Notes: generated from the letters alone by a model not told the origin. A DNA stretch of 64,000 nt from Thysanoteuthis rhombus (GCA_963457665.1 OY735209.1:54586519-54650518), one strand, 5' to 3'. Counted from the stretch's first letter, positions 25,522 to 37,745 are shown. Program-made: numbers and translations.

Positions 25522-26513
25522 GACAGATAAAAGATATAGTAGACGAGAAATCATGGACGTGGTTACGAAAGGGAAACCTTAAGAGAGAAACAGAATCGCT
25601 CATCATGGCAGCCCAAAACAAAAGCATAAGGACAAACTACATAAAAGCAAAAATCGACAGAACACAGACAAACAGCAAATGCCGCATGTGCGGTGAAAGA
25701 GATGAGACAGTAAACCACATAACTAGTGAATGTAGTCAGCTCGCCCAGAAGGAGTATAAGCATAGACACGATAGAGTAGCAACGATGATACACTGGGAAC
25801 TAAGTAAACAAATGGGATTCAACCATGGGGAAAAGTGGTATCAGCACAAGCCAGAGGCAGTTTTGGAGAATGACAACCACAAACTACTGTGGGACTTTGA
25901 CATCCAAACTGACCACCTCATCCAGGCAAGAAGGCCGGACTTAGTAATAGTAGACAAAAAAAGGAAGGCCTGCCAAATAGTAGACGTTGCTGTACCTGCA
26001 GACCATAGAGTAAAAAAGAAGGAGGGTGAAAAAAGGGAAAAATACCAGGACCTAGCAAGGGAGTTAAGGAAAATGTGGAACATGAAAACCAGGGTAGTAC
26101 CGGTCATAGTGGGCGCACTAGGAACTGTCCCCAAAACGCTGAGGGAGAGACTGGAGGAGATCGGGATTAGGGGAAGGATAGAGACCGTACAGACCACAGC
26201 GCTACTTGGAACTGCACGGATACTGAGGAAGGTGCTAGAGATATAAGGACTGCAACGAATAGTAGCTCTGTCATGATATGCGAAAGAGGGAGGAGACGTT
26301 AGCTGAAGACCTGAGGAGACTTATTGTCACTCAGCCTTCAGCGATAACCACTGGGCAACCGGTGTGAAACTGTAAATCGTAGAATTACTGCGACCTATGA
26401 GTAGTAGGAGAGGAGGGCTGGAGACTTGAGGAGACTTGCTGTCACTCAAACTCCAGCGGTTACCACCAGGCAACTGGTGTGAGATTCCAAATAATAATAA
26501 TAATAATAATAAT
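25519..26513 (+). mobile_element. R4/Dong-like LINE, copy A (5' truncated, young)
   Basis: This copy starts abruptly at a point equal to about 32253 in copy C and runs to an AAT tail (26490-26513). Its coding part (25519-26246) is open to the normal stop. It includes a CX2CX8HX4C zinc knuckle (CRMC...HITSEC), the RHDRV motif, and RPDLVIV followed 14 residues later by the D of IVDVAVP, which together are the restriction-like endonuclease region of the R2/R4/Dong group. The frame also stays open through the upstream AAT repeat as polyasparagine, but that is fortuitous. By eye there are about 15 differences from copy C over about 1 kb, so both insertions are recent. Confidence 0.85.
26246..26489 (+). 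ncRNA. LINE 3' UTR with two related hairpin units
   Basis: Two related segments follow the stop. Each has a 7-bp stem: GCTGAAG (26302-26308) with CTTCAGC (26336-26342), and GCTGGAG (26417-26423) with CTCCAGC (26451-26457). Each is followed by a smaller hairpin closed by a GCAA tetraloop, the second being CACCAG-GCAA-CTGGTG (26464-26479). The base-pair swap between the two stems keeps pairing. Such structure could be what the element's polymerase recognises for target-primed reverse transcription. That role is inferred. Confidence 0.6.
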
Positions 26514-27876
26514 AGCCTCCAGTTCCACTACTGGCAACCAGGGGGCACCCATCACCGAGCGGCAGTCAGCCAGAATAAAAGGAGAAAATGGACAAGAGAG
26601 AACGAAAGGTCAAAATGTATTGCTACTTCAATAGCAAATTGTCTATGCAGGGCTACTGGGAACGCATGCTCAACATATGGAGGAAAAAATCCATCATGGA
26701 GGTATCAAACCACTGCTTGGCTGATCAAGCTAAGAAAAACCCTGAAAAACAAATGGCTCTCAGAGATAAAAGTACAAAAGATCTGCAATGAAATAGAAAA
26801 AGAAGAAAGTGGTTCACTCGGAGAGGAACCTCTCAACTCAACAAACAAACATAGTAAAAGATAAGATTGAAACAAACGCAAACAAAAAAAAGCATGCACT
26901 AGAGAGAGACGCTGACAACCCAACGGAAGAAGAGAAAGCTCAGATACTAACTTTAAAAGAAATAATTTGAGAAGAAAAAATAACACCCTCAAATCTCAGG
27001 GACAAAGACAGGAAAAAACTAAAAGAAGCAATCGAACATGTCAACTGCCTCTTGCAACATATCAAAATGAACGGCCATACAGAACTCAGCAACCTAATCT
27101 ACGCTGTAGTGAAAATGGTAATGGGGCTCTTTACAACACAAAGAAAATCCCCGAATTGTTGGAAGGAAAAAACAAACTTGGAAACGAGATTAGAAAGATG
27201 AATCTTGCAACTTCAGAGGGATGATAGACCACTGAGAAATGCACTATACATGAATAGATCACGTGCAAAACTATGAGACAAATGCAAAATAATACAAAAA
27301 GGTATTCCCCGGACAGTGGGAGTGATACATCAGAGAAAGCTAGCCTAAGAGGTGAGACTAAAGACATATAGGCAAAGGACCAATGCACACCGAACTCCTC
27401 AATCCAAAACAACGAGAAAAAGTTTTACTGGGATCTGAACAGAGAAAAAAAAAAAAAAAAACAGAACATAAAGATAAACTTGAAGATAAAATTTCTGTAA
27501 CAGTATATGTTGTCACCCAAAAATCACAACGAAACCCCAGAATGGTTACTAAGTATGAAAGGACGTAGGCAATGGAGAACAAAAGGTATTGAATGAAACA
27601 ACATTGAAACACACTCTCAAAAAATAGCCAACTGAAAAGCACCAGGGCCGAATGGGATCCACAGATATTGGTTCAAGGAATTTAACACATTACACCATAG
27701 ATACATCCACCAACTGTAAAGTCGCTTAAATGAAAGCGAGGTCCCAGAATGGATGACTAGAGGCAGAACCATGGTCATCCAAAAGGAACCTGAAAAGGGG
27801 AACAATACAAACAATTACAGACCAATCATGTGCCTACTACAAATGTGGAAAATCCTGACTGGATTGATAGCAGAAA

Positions 27877-27928
<52 letters not shown>

Positions 27929-29978
27929 AAGAGGGTCATTACCAGAAAAAAAGAAAGGATGCAGGAGAGGAACCAAAGGGGCGAATGGCTTGCTATACAT
28001 TGACCAGATGATCTTAAAAGAACTAAGAAATAAGAAGAGGGACATTGCAATGGGATGGATGGACTAAAAAAAGTGTACGACATGATTCCAAACAGTTGGA
28101 TACTCGAATGCCTCAGAATATTCTAGATCAGTAAACCAACGGTAAGATTCATCACCACCTCTCTGAAAATTGGAAAGTACACTTGATAACTACAGGGAAA
28201 AACTCATCAAAATCAGGTATAGGAAGGGGAATCTTCCAAGGAAACTTTATATCTTCATTAGTATTTGTTCTAAGTATGATGCCACTCAACAGAATCCTGA
28301 AATCAACGAACAATACCAATTCTCTAAAGCAAAGGGAAAAGTCAAGCGCCTAATGCACATGAACAACATAGAACTATTAACAAAGAACGAATCGAAAAGT
28401 AGTTCAACAAAGTGAAAAAATACAGTAATGACATTGGGTTTGGGTTTGCAATAGAAAGATGTGCATCGATGGTAATGCACGAAAGAAAGCTTTTAGCAGC
28501 AGAAGGTGTCGAACTCCCGGACAGCAAAAAGATTAGAGCATTAACCACACAAGACCAATAAACATCTCTAATGTAACACGATAAAATTGGAAAAGATGAA
28601 GGAGAAAATAAGGAAAGAATACCTTTGCAGGACAAAAAAAAATTAGAGCCCAAACTAGAGAGCAGGAACCCGATAAAAGGCATGAACATATGGGCTGTAT
28701 TGGTTGTAAGATACACAGGACAATTTCTTGATGGACAGAGGAAGAGATCCAGTCACTGGACAGGCAAACAAGAACCAGTGATGACGCGATTGTACGCGAA
28801 GGGAAAAGAAGGCGGCAGACGACTGTGTCCAGAGGACTAGAACAGGTTTAGGAAAGAATGTGCAAGTAAACAGTGGAGACATTATGAGAGCACCCGAGGC
28901 AGCACAACGAACAACAAAAAAAGTAGAAAACAAAGGAACAGCAGGGCAAACAAGGAAAGAAAAATGGAAACAGAGGAAACTATACGGAAATTTTGAAAGA
29001 CAGGATGTTGAGTATTAAAGATTATGGACACGGCTACGAAAAGGAAACCTGAAAAAGGACACAGAATTGCTCATAATGGCAGCCCGAAACAAATGTGTCA
29101 GGACAAATTATATCAAAACAAAAATTGACAGAACTCAAACTAGCAGCAATTACTGCCGATGTGGAGAAAGGCATGAAACTGTAAACCACATAACTACTGA
29201 ATGTGGGAAACTAGCCCAGAATAAATATGAACATAGACACGATAGAGTAGCAAGAATGATAAAAAGAAAACTGAGCAAACGAATGGAATTCAATCATTTG
29301 AAAAAGTGATACCAGTACAAACGGAACCCAGCCCTGGAGAATGGAAATCACTAATCACTTTAGGATTTTAACATCCAAAACTGACCGCCCCATCTAAGCG
29401 AGAAGACTGGACATAATAATCATGGACAAGACCCTACCGAATAAAAGACGAGGCTGTGCTTACAGACCACAGAGTAAGTACAAAAGAGAGTGAAAAGCTG
29501 GAGAAATAATAGGACGTGGCATGAGAGCTGAAGAAGGTGTGAAACATGAACGTCTAGGTAGTACTCATAATAGAAGGTGCACTTGGAACCGTACAAAAGA
29601 CACTGAAAAGACAACGGATAAAAGTAAGGATCGAGACAATACAGACCACAGCATTGCTAAGGACTGCACGGATACTGAGGAAAATGTTAGAAATATGAGG
29701 TCTACGACCCCAACTGTTAGCAATGGCCGAACAGAGAGGGGGTGGTAAATCACAGCAATAGATGAGGGAGGGCTGAAGACCTGAAGAGACTTACTGTCTC
29801 TCATCCTTCAGCAACAACCACCGAGCAACTGGTGTGGAACTGCAAACCACAGTACTGCTGTGGACTGTGAGAGAGTGGTGAGCAGGGCAGGAGATCTGAG
29901 GAGACTCGCAATCACTCTGTCTCCAACTGTGACCATCAGGCAAATGGTGTGGAAATGATAATAATAATAATAATAATA
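26514..29978 (+). mobile_element. R4/Dong-like LINE, copy B (near full length, old and decayed)
   Basis: The same element as copies A and C but with many stops and indels. Its 5' end (26514) begins directly after the AAT tail of copy A and extends about 230 bases further upstream than copy C. Recognisable parts are the N-terminal PTEEEK...LRDKDRKK segment (about 26920-27020), the polymerase with KVYDMIPNSWILECLRIF (28070-28122), ELPDSKKIRALT (28513-28548), SRNPIKGMNIWAV (28661-28700), and the zinc-knuckle and endonuclease region (29040-29500). It ends with the two 3' hairpin units and an AAT tail at 29957-29978. An AT microsatellite at 27879-27925 interrupts the polymerase gene. Confidence 0.85.
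27879..27925. repeat. AT microsatellite inside LINE copy B
   Basis: It replaces the place where copy C has ATATACATGTCAATGGATA (31090-31110). The repeat therefore probably grew from that ATATA seed after insertion. Confidence 0.9.
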
Positions 29979-30038
29979 GACTAAACTACTAGAGATTCGC
30001 ATTAATGTAGAGAGAGACTCAGGTGACACATCTGAAGA

Positions 30039-32979
30039 ATGCCCCCCAGCACAACTAGTACCAATAACAAAACTAGAAGAATTCCCCATGAGACCCCCAC
30101 AGTAAACTATGCACCAGAGGGTGACGACGAGGCACCAACGGAAGAAGAGAAAACCAAAATACAAGCTTTGACAGAGATCATGCGAGGAGAGAAAACAACA
30201 CTCCCCTCCCTAAGAGACAAAGACAGAAAGAAAGTTGGAGAAGTGACCGAACAGCACATAGAAACGAACACCCTCCTAGAACTGAACAACCTAATTTACG
30301 CTGGGGCGGAAATGGTAGCATAAAGCTTCACAACACAAGATAGGAACATGAGCAATAATAGGGAAGAGAAACCCAACTGGGAGAGAAGGTTACAAAGGCA
30401 GATCTCCCAACTACAGAGAGATGAAGTACTGCTTAGAAATACACCACACACAGACAGACCACGAGTAAGACTTTATAACAAATACAAGGTAACGCAAAAA
30501 GGCATCGCAACTGTAGTCGAAGAGTTACACCAGAAAAGACTAGCCAAAGAGGCAAGACTAAAAAGATACAGACTAAGAACGGCCCAATACACACAAAACC
30601 GCACATTCCAAAACAATGAGAAAAAGTTTTACCAAGATTTAAATGGGGAAAGAAGGCAGGACATGAAACCAGATGCCACAGAGGCCAAGAACTATTCGAA
30701 TAGCATATGGGGGCACCCAAAAAGACACAACGTAACACCGCAATGGTTAGGAAACATGAGAAAAGAACTACAAGATATAGACAAGGGAGAACCAATAGTA
30801 CTGAATGAAACCACATTGAAACATACTCTTAGGAAAGTAGCCAACTGGAAAGCACCGGGTCCCGACGGGATCCATGGGTATTGGTTCAAAAAATTCACCA
30901 CGTTACACGGCAGACTCACCCACCTACTCCAAAATTGTCTAAATGAAGGCAAAGCACCAGAATGGATGACTAAAGGCAGAACCACCCTCATCCAAAAAGA
31001 CCCGGGAAAGGGGAACATAGCAAGCAACTATAGACCAATCACGTGCCTACCACTTATGTGGAAAATCCTGACCGGGCAAATAGCAGAGAGAATATACATG
31101 TCAATGGATAGAAGGGGACTACTACCAGAAGAACAGAAAGGGTGTAGGATAGGAACCAAAGGGGCAAACGATTTACTCTACATAGACCAGATGATCTTAA
31201 AAGAAGTAAGGAAAAGGAGAAAGAATATCGCAATGGGATGGATAGATTACAAAAAGGCATACGATATGATTCCACATAGCTGGATACTCGAATGCCTTAG
31301 AATGTTCAAAATTAGCGAACCGGTGGTTAAATTCATTGGTAATTCAATGGAAGACTGGAAAGTAGATTTGACAGCCGCAGGGGACAAACTAGCCGAGGTA
31401 GGGATAAAAAGGGGAATCTTCCAAGGAGACTCGTTGTCCCCACTATTATTTGTTCTAACAATGATACCGCTTAACAGAATCCTGAAAAACAGCAAAGGAT
31501 ACCACTTCTCTAAAACAAAAGGAAAGGTCAACCACTTAATGTACATGGACGATATTAAATTGTTTGCAAAAAACAGGGGAGAGCTTGAGACTCTGTTCAA
31601 CGAAGTAAGGGAATATAGTGAGGACATAGGAATGGAGTTTGGGATAGAAAAATGTGCAATCATGGTGATGCACAAAGGAAGGCTTTCAATGACTGAGGGA
31701 ATTGAACTTCCGGACAACAACAAGATTAGGGCATTGACTGCACAAGACCGATACAAGTACCTAGGTGTCCTTGAATGTGACACGATAAAACGGGAAGAGA
31801 TGAAGGAGAAAATTAAGAGAGAATACCTCAGAAGGATAAGGAAAATATTAGAAACCAAATTAAATAGCAGAAATCTAATAAAAGGAATGAACACCTGGGC
31901 TGTGTCAGTAGTTAGGTATACAGGACCATTCCTAGGATGGACAAAGGAAGAGCTCCAATCAATGGATAGGCGAACAAGGAAACTTATGACGATGCATAAA
32001 GCATTACACCTTAGGGATGATACAGATAGACTATACGTTAAGAGAAAAGAAGGTGGTAGGGGGCTCATCAGCATAGAAGATTGTGTCCAGAGAGCTAAAG
32101 TAGTCCTAGATAGATATGTGCAAACAAATAGTGAAGAAATCATAAAGAGCGCGAGGGATAGTGCAACAAACAATAAAGTAGAAAACAATGGAACAGTACA
32201 GCAAACTAGAAAAGAAAAGTGGGAAGGGAAAAAATTGTACGGCGAGTTTAAAAGACAGATAAAAGATATAGCAGACGAGAAATCATGGACGTGGTTATGA
32301 AAGGGAAACCTTAAGAGAGAAACAGAATCGCTCATCATGGCAGCCCAAAACAAAAGCATAAGGACAAACTACATAAAAGCAAAAATCGACAGAACACAGA
32401 CAAACAGCAAGTGCCGCATGTGCGGTGAAAGAGATGAGACAGTAAACCACATAACTAGTGAATGTAGTCAGCTCGCCCAGAAGGAGTATAAACATAGACA
32501 CGATAGAGTAGCAACGATGATACACTGGGAACTAAGTAAACAGATGGGATTCAACCATGGGGAAAAGTGGTATCAGCACAAGCCAGAGGCAGTTTTGGAG
32601 AATGACAACCACAAACTACTATGGGACTTTGACATCCAAACTGACCACCTCATCCAGGCAAGAAGGCCGGACTTAGTAATAGTAGACAAAAAAAGGAAGG
32701 CCTGCCAAATAGTAGACGTTGCTGTACCTGCAGACCATAGAGTAAAAAAGAAGGAGGGTGAAAAAAAGGGAAAAATACCAGGACCTAGCAAGGGAGTTAA
32801 GGAAAATGTGGAACATGAAAACCAGGGTAGTACCGGTCATAGTGGGAGCACTAGGAACTGTCGCCAAAACGCTGAGGGAGAGACTGGAGGAGATCGGGAT
32901 TAGGGGGAGGATAGAGACCGTACAGGCCACAGCGCTACTTGGAACTGCACGGATACTGAGGAAGGTGCTAGAGATATAA
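30039..32979 (+). pseudogene. LINE copy C ORF: reverse transcriptase plus restriction-like endonuclease
   Basis: One long frame with three small lesions. The pieces are 30039-30323, 30348-32300 and 32337-32903 (same frame), then 32758-32979 in the next frame. Lesions: TAA at 30321, TGA at 32298 where copy A has CGA, and an extra A in the A-run near 32761-32767 where copy A has six and this copy seven. Domains in order: basic N-terminal linker, KAPGPDGI (about 30849), catalytic motif A in DYKKAYDMIP (D at 31263), GIFQGDSLSPLLF (about 31415), catalytic YMDD (31542-31553), thumb, CX2CX8HX4C zinc knuckle (32412-32465), and RPD (D at 32670) with the second acidic residue in IVDVAVP. It would reverse-transcribe the element's RNA at a nicked target. 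The frame upstream of 30100 is also shifted. Confidence 0.85.
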
Positions 32980-33034
32980 GTACTGCAACGAATAGTAGCT
33001 CTGTCATGATATGCGAAAGAGGGAGGAGACGTTA

Positions 33035-33212
33035 GCTGAGGACCTGAGGAGACTTATTGTCACTCAGCCTTCAGCGATAACCACTGGGCAACCGGTGTGA
33101 AACTGTAAATCGTAGAATTACTGCGACCTATGAGTACTAGGAGAGGAGGGCTGGAGACTTGAGGAGACTTGCTGTCACTCAAACTCCAGCGGTTACCACC
33201 AGGCAACTGGTG
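33035..33212 (+). ncRNA. LINE copy C 3' UTR hairpin units
   Basis: Same layout as in copy A. First stem GCTGAGG (33035-33041) with CTTCAGC (33069-33075), where a G-T wobble replaces the A-T pair of copy A. Final hairpin CACCAG (33197-33202), GCAA loop (33203-33206) and CTGGTG (33207-33212). Pairing is kept although the bases differ. Confidence 0.55.
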
Positions 33213-33223
33213 TGAGATTCCGA

Positions 33224-33286
<63 letters not shown>

Positions 33287-33288
<2 letters not shown>

Positions 33289-34940
33289 ATAAAAAAAGAA
33301 GACTGTTTTGGATTTTCAAAAAATGATATGATGAATATAATAAAACAAAACTGAAACATTCTTCAGTCAAAACTCAAAATTAAAACGTTAATGGTGCGTA
33401 GTGCAAAGAGAAACGAAATAAATTGCACACACTTGTTTTTACTGAAGTGCTTGCTCAGCTCTATCGCTGCGATGCTTGTTGGAACATTTACTCAAGTGGT
33501 TGATGTAAATTCCACGTTAACAAGTCAAGTATTTCACATTCTAAAGCCTACATGATATTTTTGAATTGACAAGAACCACACGAAATTTCGCGTGTATTGC
33601 TAGGTCAAACATTTTTCAATGTTTTTGTATGTTCCATCTGGCTAAATGATTTACACAAGCTTTTTAAAAATTTTCCTATGTGCATCTAATGCTTGGTTTT
33701 GATGTTATTCATGTTTCAGTTGACAAGTGACTAAAATTGATCGAAAGTTTCGCTTTCAGACGTACAAAACTATTGGAGGCTCTAAAAAGTATCTGGGTGA
33801 TACTCAATTATAATCTGATGATTTCTAGTCAGGATGGCAGAAAATCTATTGATGTTTTAGCGCCAGTTGACAACTAATGGCACTATCATTCGAAAATAAT
33901 TTTCAATTTAAAGAAAGTCTTGGTGATTCCTCACTTCAACTTCTTTTACCATCCAAATTAGTTTAAATTGAGTTTAACCTCTGCTGATGTATAAAAAATT
34001 ATAACCCCAGTTGATATAAAAAATTACAAATTTATGAAAATGCTTTCAGTAGTCTCCAACAAAACTGCAAATCTTCCTGATTCAAATGAATTGCGAAAAT
34101 AGAATAGATCTGATAGTGTTATTTGAATTATCTGAAAGTTTGTGTACGTATGTTTGTTTAGAAGTTATAAATTCAGTTATAAGGAAATGTTAAAGGATTT
34201 TTACTCTCGTGTAAAACTATTCCTTTTGTAGAAAATTAACAGGTGAAATCTATTCTTGATTTTTTAGTTATACCCTTCTGTGAAAAAATCACAATAAAAA
34301 GGAATGTTTTTTAACTTTTTTATCTACTTTCCACATTAAGGAAATATCATCTTTATACCTGATACATGTCAACGATTTCATTTCATGACCCTTTTCTGGA
34401 GGCTTCTTGTTCTGTTTTCAATTTAGACATGAATAGATTCGTGAAATTGACTGCTATCGGAAATGCCAAAGCTGTTAAGTTATATGATGGTAAAATCCCC
34501 ATTTAAAATTGAGGGTATTGCTCCTGCGAATAAACGAAATTTTATAAAAAAATGTAGTCCAATGGCATTGAAAGATCTCTCCGTTCATCAAGGGCTTCTT
34601 TACTAGCACAAATACCTTCTTTTGTGGTCTATGTTTGGCATAAAGGAGAAATATTCATTAAGAAAAATTCCTCTCCAATAAATTTTGAAAGGTCTGAATA
34701 AGCAGGGTTTTCAACAAAGTCTATGGTATCTTTGATGTAAGAGGAGGTTATTTTTGCCGTTGGTTTTCGGTAAATGTCAATCTATTCTTATAACTTAATA
34801 GTACAATCTTCATATCCATTACAAATTGTTCTCAAAGGCGGAAAATTCAAAGGTTTTGGATTGATTTTTTGGAAGGCCGTTAAAATCAGGGATCCGTGTA
34901 TCTTCCCTTAATTCTTTGTGCTCTATTTCATTAATGTACC
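33287..34940. other. No gene seen
   Basis: AT-rich spacer without a supported gene or recognisable transposon. Confidence 0.5.
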
Positions 34941-34944
34941 CTTT

Positions 34945-35210
34945 CTTTCCGATTTTGACCCCTGAAGTGGAAAAAAAAAATCCACCATTCGATCTTGACC
35001 CTAAAATTGAAATAAATCACCTCTGATTTCGGATGAATTCCCTCTTGATTTTGACTCCGAAAAGTGGGAAAAAGTATTCTCCCTTCATTTTGAATCTTAA
35101 AATGGGAAAGAAAAAAATTCCCCATCATCTTCACCCCTAAAAGTGGAACATTACCAACCATTCTCAACCCTGGGATGGAAAAAGGATCCCCAATCAATTT
35201 GGACTTAATG
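34945..35210. repeat. Minisatellite, period near 40 bp
   Basis: Six or so diverged units, each with TTTTGACCC-like text, then an AAAAGTGG-like stretch, an A-run, and TTCCCCATC-like text. Unit starts are near 34951, 34990, 35043, 35085 and 35128. The minus strand is open for 88 codons only because of the repeat. Confidence 0.55.
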
Positions 35211-35344
35211 AGTTAAAAAAAAGAATTTCCCATTCATATACCCATATGTTCACATATGGTTTGTATCAAAACACATATATATGCACACATTTGGTTTGAC
35301 AATGCTTATCAGTCTGATATTTCAAGCTCTGTGTTTTAATCATC

Positions 35345-35820
35345 ATCATTATCAGTTTTTTATCGTCTGTCGTTGGACACAAACCTCCCCCAGGATTCAA
35401 CAGATCTCCATATCATGGGTGTCAGGTCTGTCCATCCAGCTCTAGAGGTCCATATTGTGAGTCGTGATGTCCATTAATTGTCTGCAATTCTCACCATTTG
35501 TCTAGCCCACTACCATCTGATTAATCTAAATGGATTCTATGATGTCTCAGACTCCTGTATTTTCCCTGATATATTGTGAATTTTCCATGTTAGGTTGAAG
35601 ACGATTCTTCCATGTGCATGTTTCATAGTTCTCAGTTTGAAGGGTCAGTCTCTCGGTTAAGTTCCATGTTTAAACCCCAGAGGTGAATAACAGAAAAATG
35701 CATTGGCTGTATATCCTTCTTTCAAGGACTAATGAGACTTTCTTGGTGTAGCTTGCTCTACCGAAGGCTTGCCATCAGAATGATCCTTCGCTTGATTTAT
35801 CCCTCTTCTGAGGATTTCAT
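35345..35820 (-). mobile_element. RTE LINE 3' end with GAT tail
   Basis: The minus strand decodes, with stops, to the RTE carboxy region: a YSQC-to-TWNLTERL stretch (where better copies have YNQCILP and TYGAETW), DNQWTS-like residues, the HDMEIC region and a GEVCVQRQTIK end. It closes with an ATCATCATTATCA tail (plus strand, 35338-35352). It is 5' truncated near 35820. Confidence 0.65.
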
Positions 35821-36030
35821 GAAAATTTCTAGTACCAAGTCGATTAAATGGTTGAATCTCACCAGTTTTGCATTTTCGATCTTGATATATATATTCAGTT
35901 TGTAATAATACAAAAAGACAGAAATAGAGATAAGAATAGTTGAAGTTGTTTGATCACAATACTCAATATTCATGTCAATAAATAGAGATATTAATATATA
36001 AAGAATTATAAAGATATATATCCAGTGAAT

Positions 36031-36070
36031 GTTAACATTTCGAGCCTTTTGTGCACTCATCACCAACCAG
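36031..36070 (-). ncRNA. Weak hammerhead-like motif
   Basis: The minus strand has GTGATGAG, a short imperfect stem, CGAAA, then ATGT-TA-ACAT. This resembles the CTGANGA...GAAA core, but the essential C is a G, stem II has a mismatch and stem I does not pair well. Listed because such motifs occur in Penelope-like retroelements. It may be a dead copy or chance. Confidence 0.2.
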
Positions 36071-36157
36071 TTATATGGAACATTGAAAAATTCTTCACTC
36101 ATTTCATAACTGGTCTATTGATGGTATGGTGTACTTTTTGAAATAAGATATACTTAT

Positions 36158-36159
<2 letters not shown>

Positions 36160-36222
<63 letters not shown>
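36160..36222. repeat. AT dinucleotide microsatellite
   Basis: A run of about 31 AT units. Confidence 0.95.
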
Positions 36223-36224
<2 letters not shown>

Positions 36225-37247
36225 TAAATACATCTAAAGGATATGATATGCATATATACATATCATTCTCATAATACACCTCAAAGATGCACTTGGATAC
36301 ATTATGTTATGATTCTGGTACCCCCAACATCAGCCCCACTCTCGCAGGTGTCCCAATCCAGGTTCATCAGGCCCCAATATGCATCCCAGCGGCAATACTC
36401 GACCTATAGTTCCATTTTTCTTTAAACGGTAAAATCTCTAGACGCTGCTTTTTTATACGCCTCGCTCCCAAATATGACGTCGCCAACAACTCAAGGGAAG
36501 TTTTGAATTGTTACTATTTCTTTTTTCTGTTCTCAAACTTTTTCATTATTGCTTTTCCTATTTCTCCTGTTGTTCATTTTTCTTTTCTCAATATTACAAG
36601 TCCGACGTCTCTGTATATTCCTATTTCTTTATTGTTTACTGTGTCTTCCAGTATACCTTGCATGTATATTCCTCTTACTTCAGATTTTTCACCACCATCG
36701 TGGAAACCCATTTCAACGTCGACGTAGTTTGTATTGCTTTTATTCATCCATGGTTCGTTGTTGAGGCAGATTATCGATTTTTTCAGTGTTTCATTATTTG
36801 TAAGTCTTATTCATGTATTTTTATGTGCTGTTCTACTAGTTTTATCGAATTATCAAATCTGTTTTCGAGTAAAGATGGGTAAAATTTCAATGTATAGTTG
36901 TATGAATTTGCATTGGTTTTTCTCTTTGATATTCTTGAACTATTTTTTTCTTTACTTCTTAACTGCTTTTGCATTAGTTTATTTTCAGTATTTTTCTTAG
37001 TGTTTGGTTTATGCCTTCAAATAATTTCTGCATGTCATTTTAGATTTTAAGTTTTTTTCACGGTTATGCAGACGTGCATTTTTGATAAAATGTTCATTTT
37101 GTCTTCCAGTTTTAGTTCTTCCGCTATAGTTTTTGCTTCTGAATTGATTGTGTTTCTCTATTTTGGAGAATTTTCTGGTATATTTGGGTTATATTTTCTT
37201 TGTATTTTTCTTAGTAAGAGATTTAAATAATAATGGATTTGAATATA
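36223..37247. other. No gene seen
   Basis: T-rich sequence. Several overlapping plus-strand frames between 36503 and 37000 are hydrophobic only because TTT, TTC and TAT codons dominate a T-rich strand. Confidence 0.45.
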
Positions 37248-37248
37248 C

Positions 37249-37324
<76 letters not shown>
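37248..37324. repeat. ACAT/AT microsatellite
   Basis: Three ACAT units run into about 31 AT units. Confidence 0.95.
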
Positions 37325-37326
<2 letters not shown>

Positions 37327-37510
37327 CACCCTGAAAAAAGTGAGTAAGTTAGTTAATGAAAAGATAAAATGCATTTGATCAGTTATACACACAAAGACAT
37401 ATATATATGTGTGTGTGTGTGCGTTTTTATAGCTAGTTATGATCAGTCATACACATGCACACTCACACATACTAACCCACGCATGCACACACACATGCTT
37501 ATATACATTT

Positions 37511-37745
37511 CTAAAAAAAACTTAAATGGCAATGGACTGGCCATGTTGCAAGAATTGCAGACAACGGATGCACACCAGGACTTATGACATGAATCCCCAG
37601 AGATTATATGCGTAACTAGGGACAGCAGAGTACAAGCCAGAGAAATTCGGAAAATACTGCCTCTGCGACACCCAAAATAGAGTAGTGTAGTGAATCCTGG
37701 GAACAACGGATGTTAAGAAACTGATGATGATGATAATGATGATAA
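37511..37745 (+). mobile_element. RTE LINE 3' end with GAT tail
   Basis: The plus strand decodes to LKWQWTGHVARIADNGCT, then IPRDYMRN-like, HPK-like text and a VNPGNNGC-like end. It finishes in a GATGATGATAATGATGATAA tail (37718-37745). It is 5' truncated and decayed, of the same subfamily as 4510-4845 and 43942-44180. Confidence 0.65.

Larger units (their letters stand above)
29979..33286 (+). mobile_element. R4/Dong-like LINE, copy C (nearly intact)
   Basis: The best preserved element here. It begins right after the AAT tail of copy B, has a coding region of about 2.9 kb, a 3' UTR with the paired hairpin units (33035-33212), and a long AAT tail (33224-33286, about 21 units). All three copies lie on the same strand. 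The 5' end aligns about 230 bases inside copy B, so a small 5' truncation is likely. The restriction-like endonuclease downstream of the polymerase, with no upstream endonuclease, is the defining layout of the R2/R4/Dong group. Dong elements are known to insert into TAA repeats, in line with the borders seen here. Confidence 0.85.

Noticed and set aside
31247-32359. A 370-codon minus-strand open frame
   Set aside because: It is the antisense of the LINE copy C polymerase gene, which has clear catalytic motifs on the plus strand.
36031-36070. Active hammerhead ribozyme
   Set aside because: The essential C of the core is replaced, stem II has a mismatch and stem I does not form. Kept only as a weak motif.
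36503-37000. Overlapping hydrophobic frames that look like membrane proteins
   Set aside because: The strand is T-rich, which makes Phe, Leu, Tyr and Ser codons frequent in all frames. There is no start context or family pattern.
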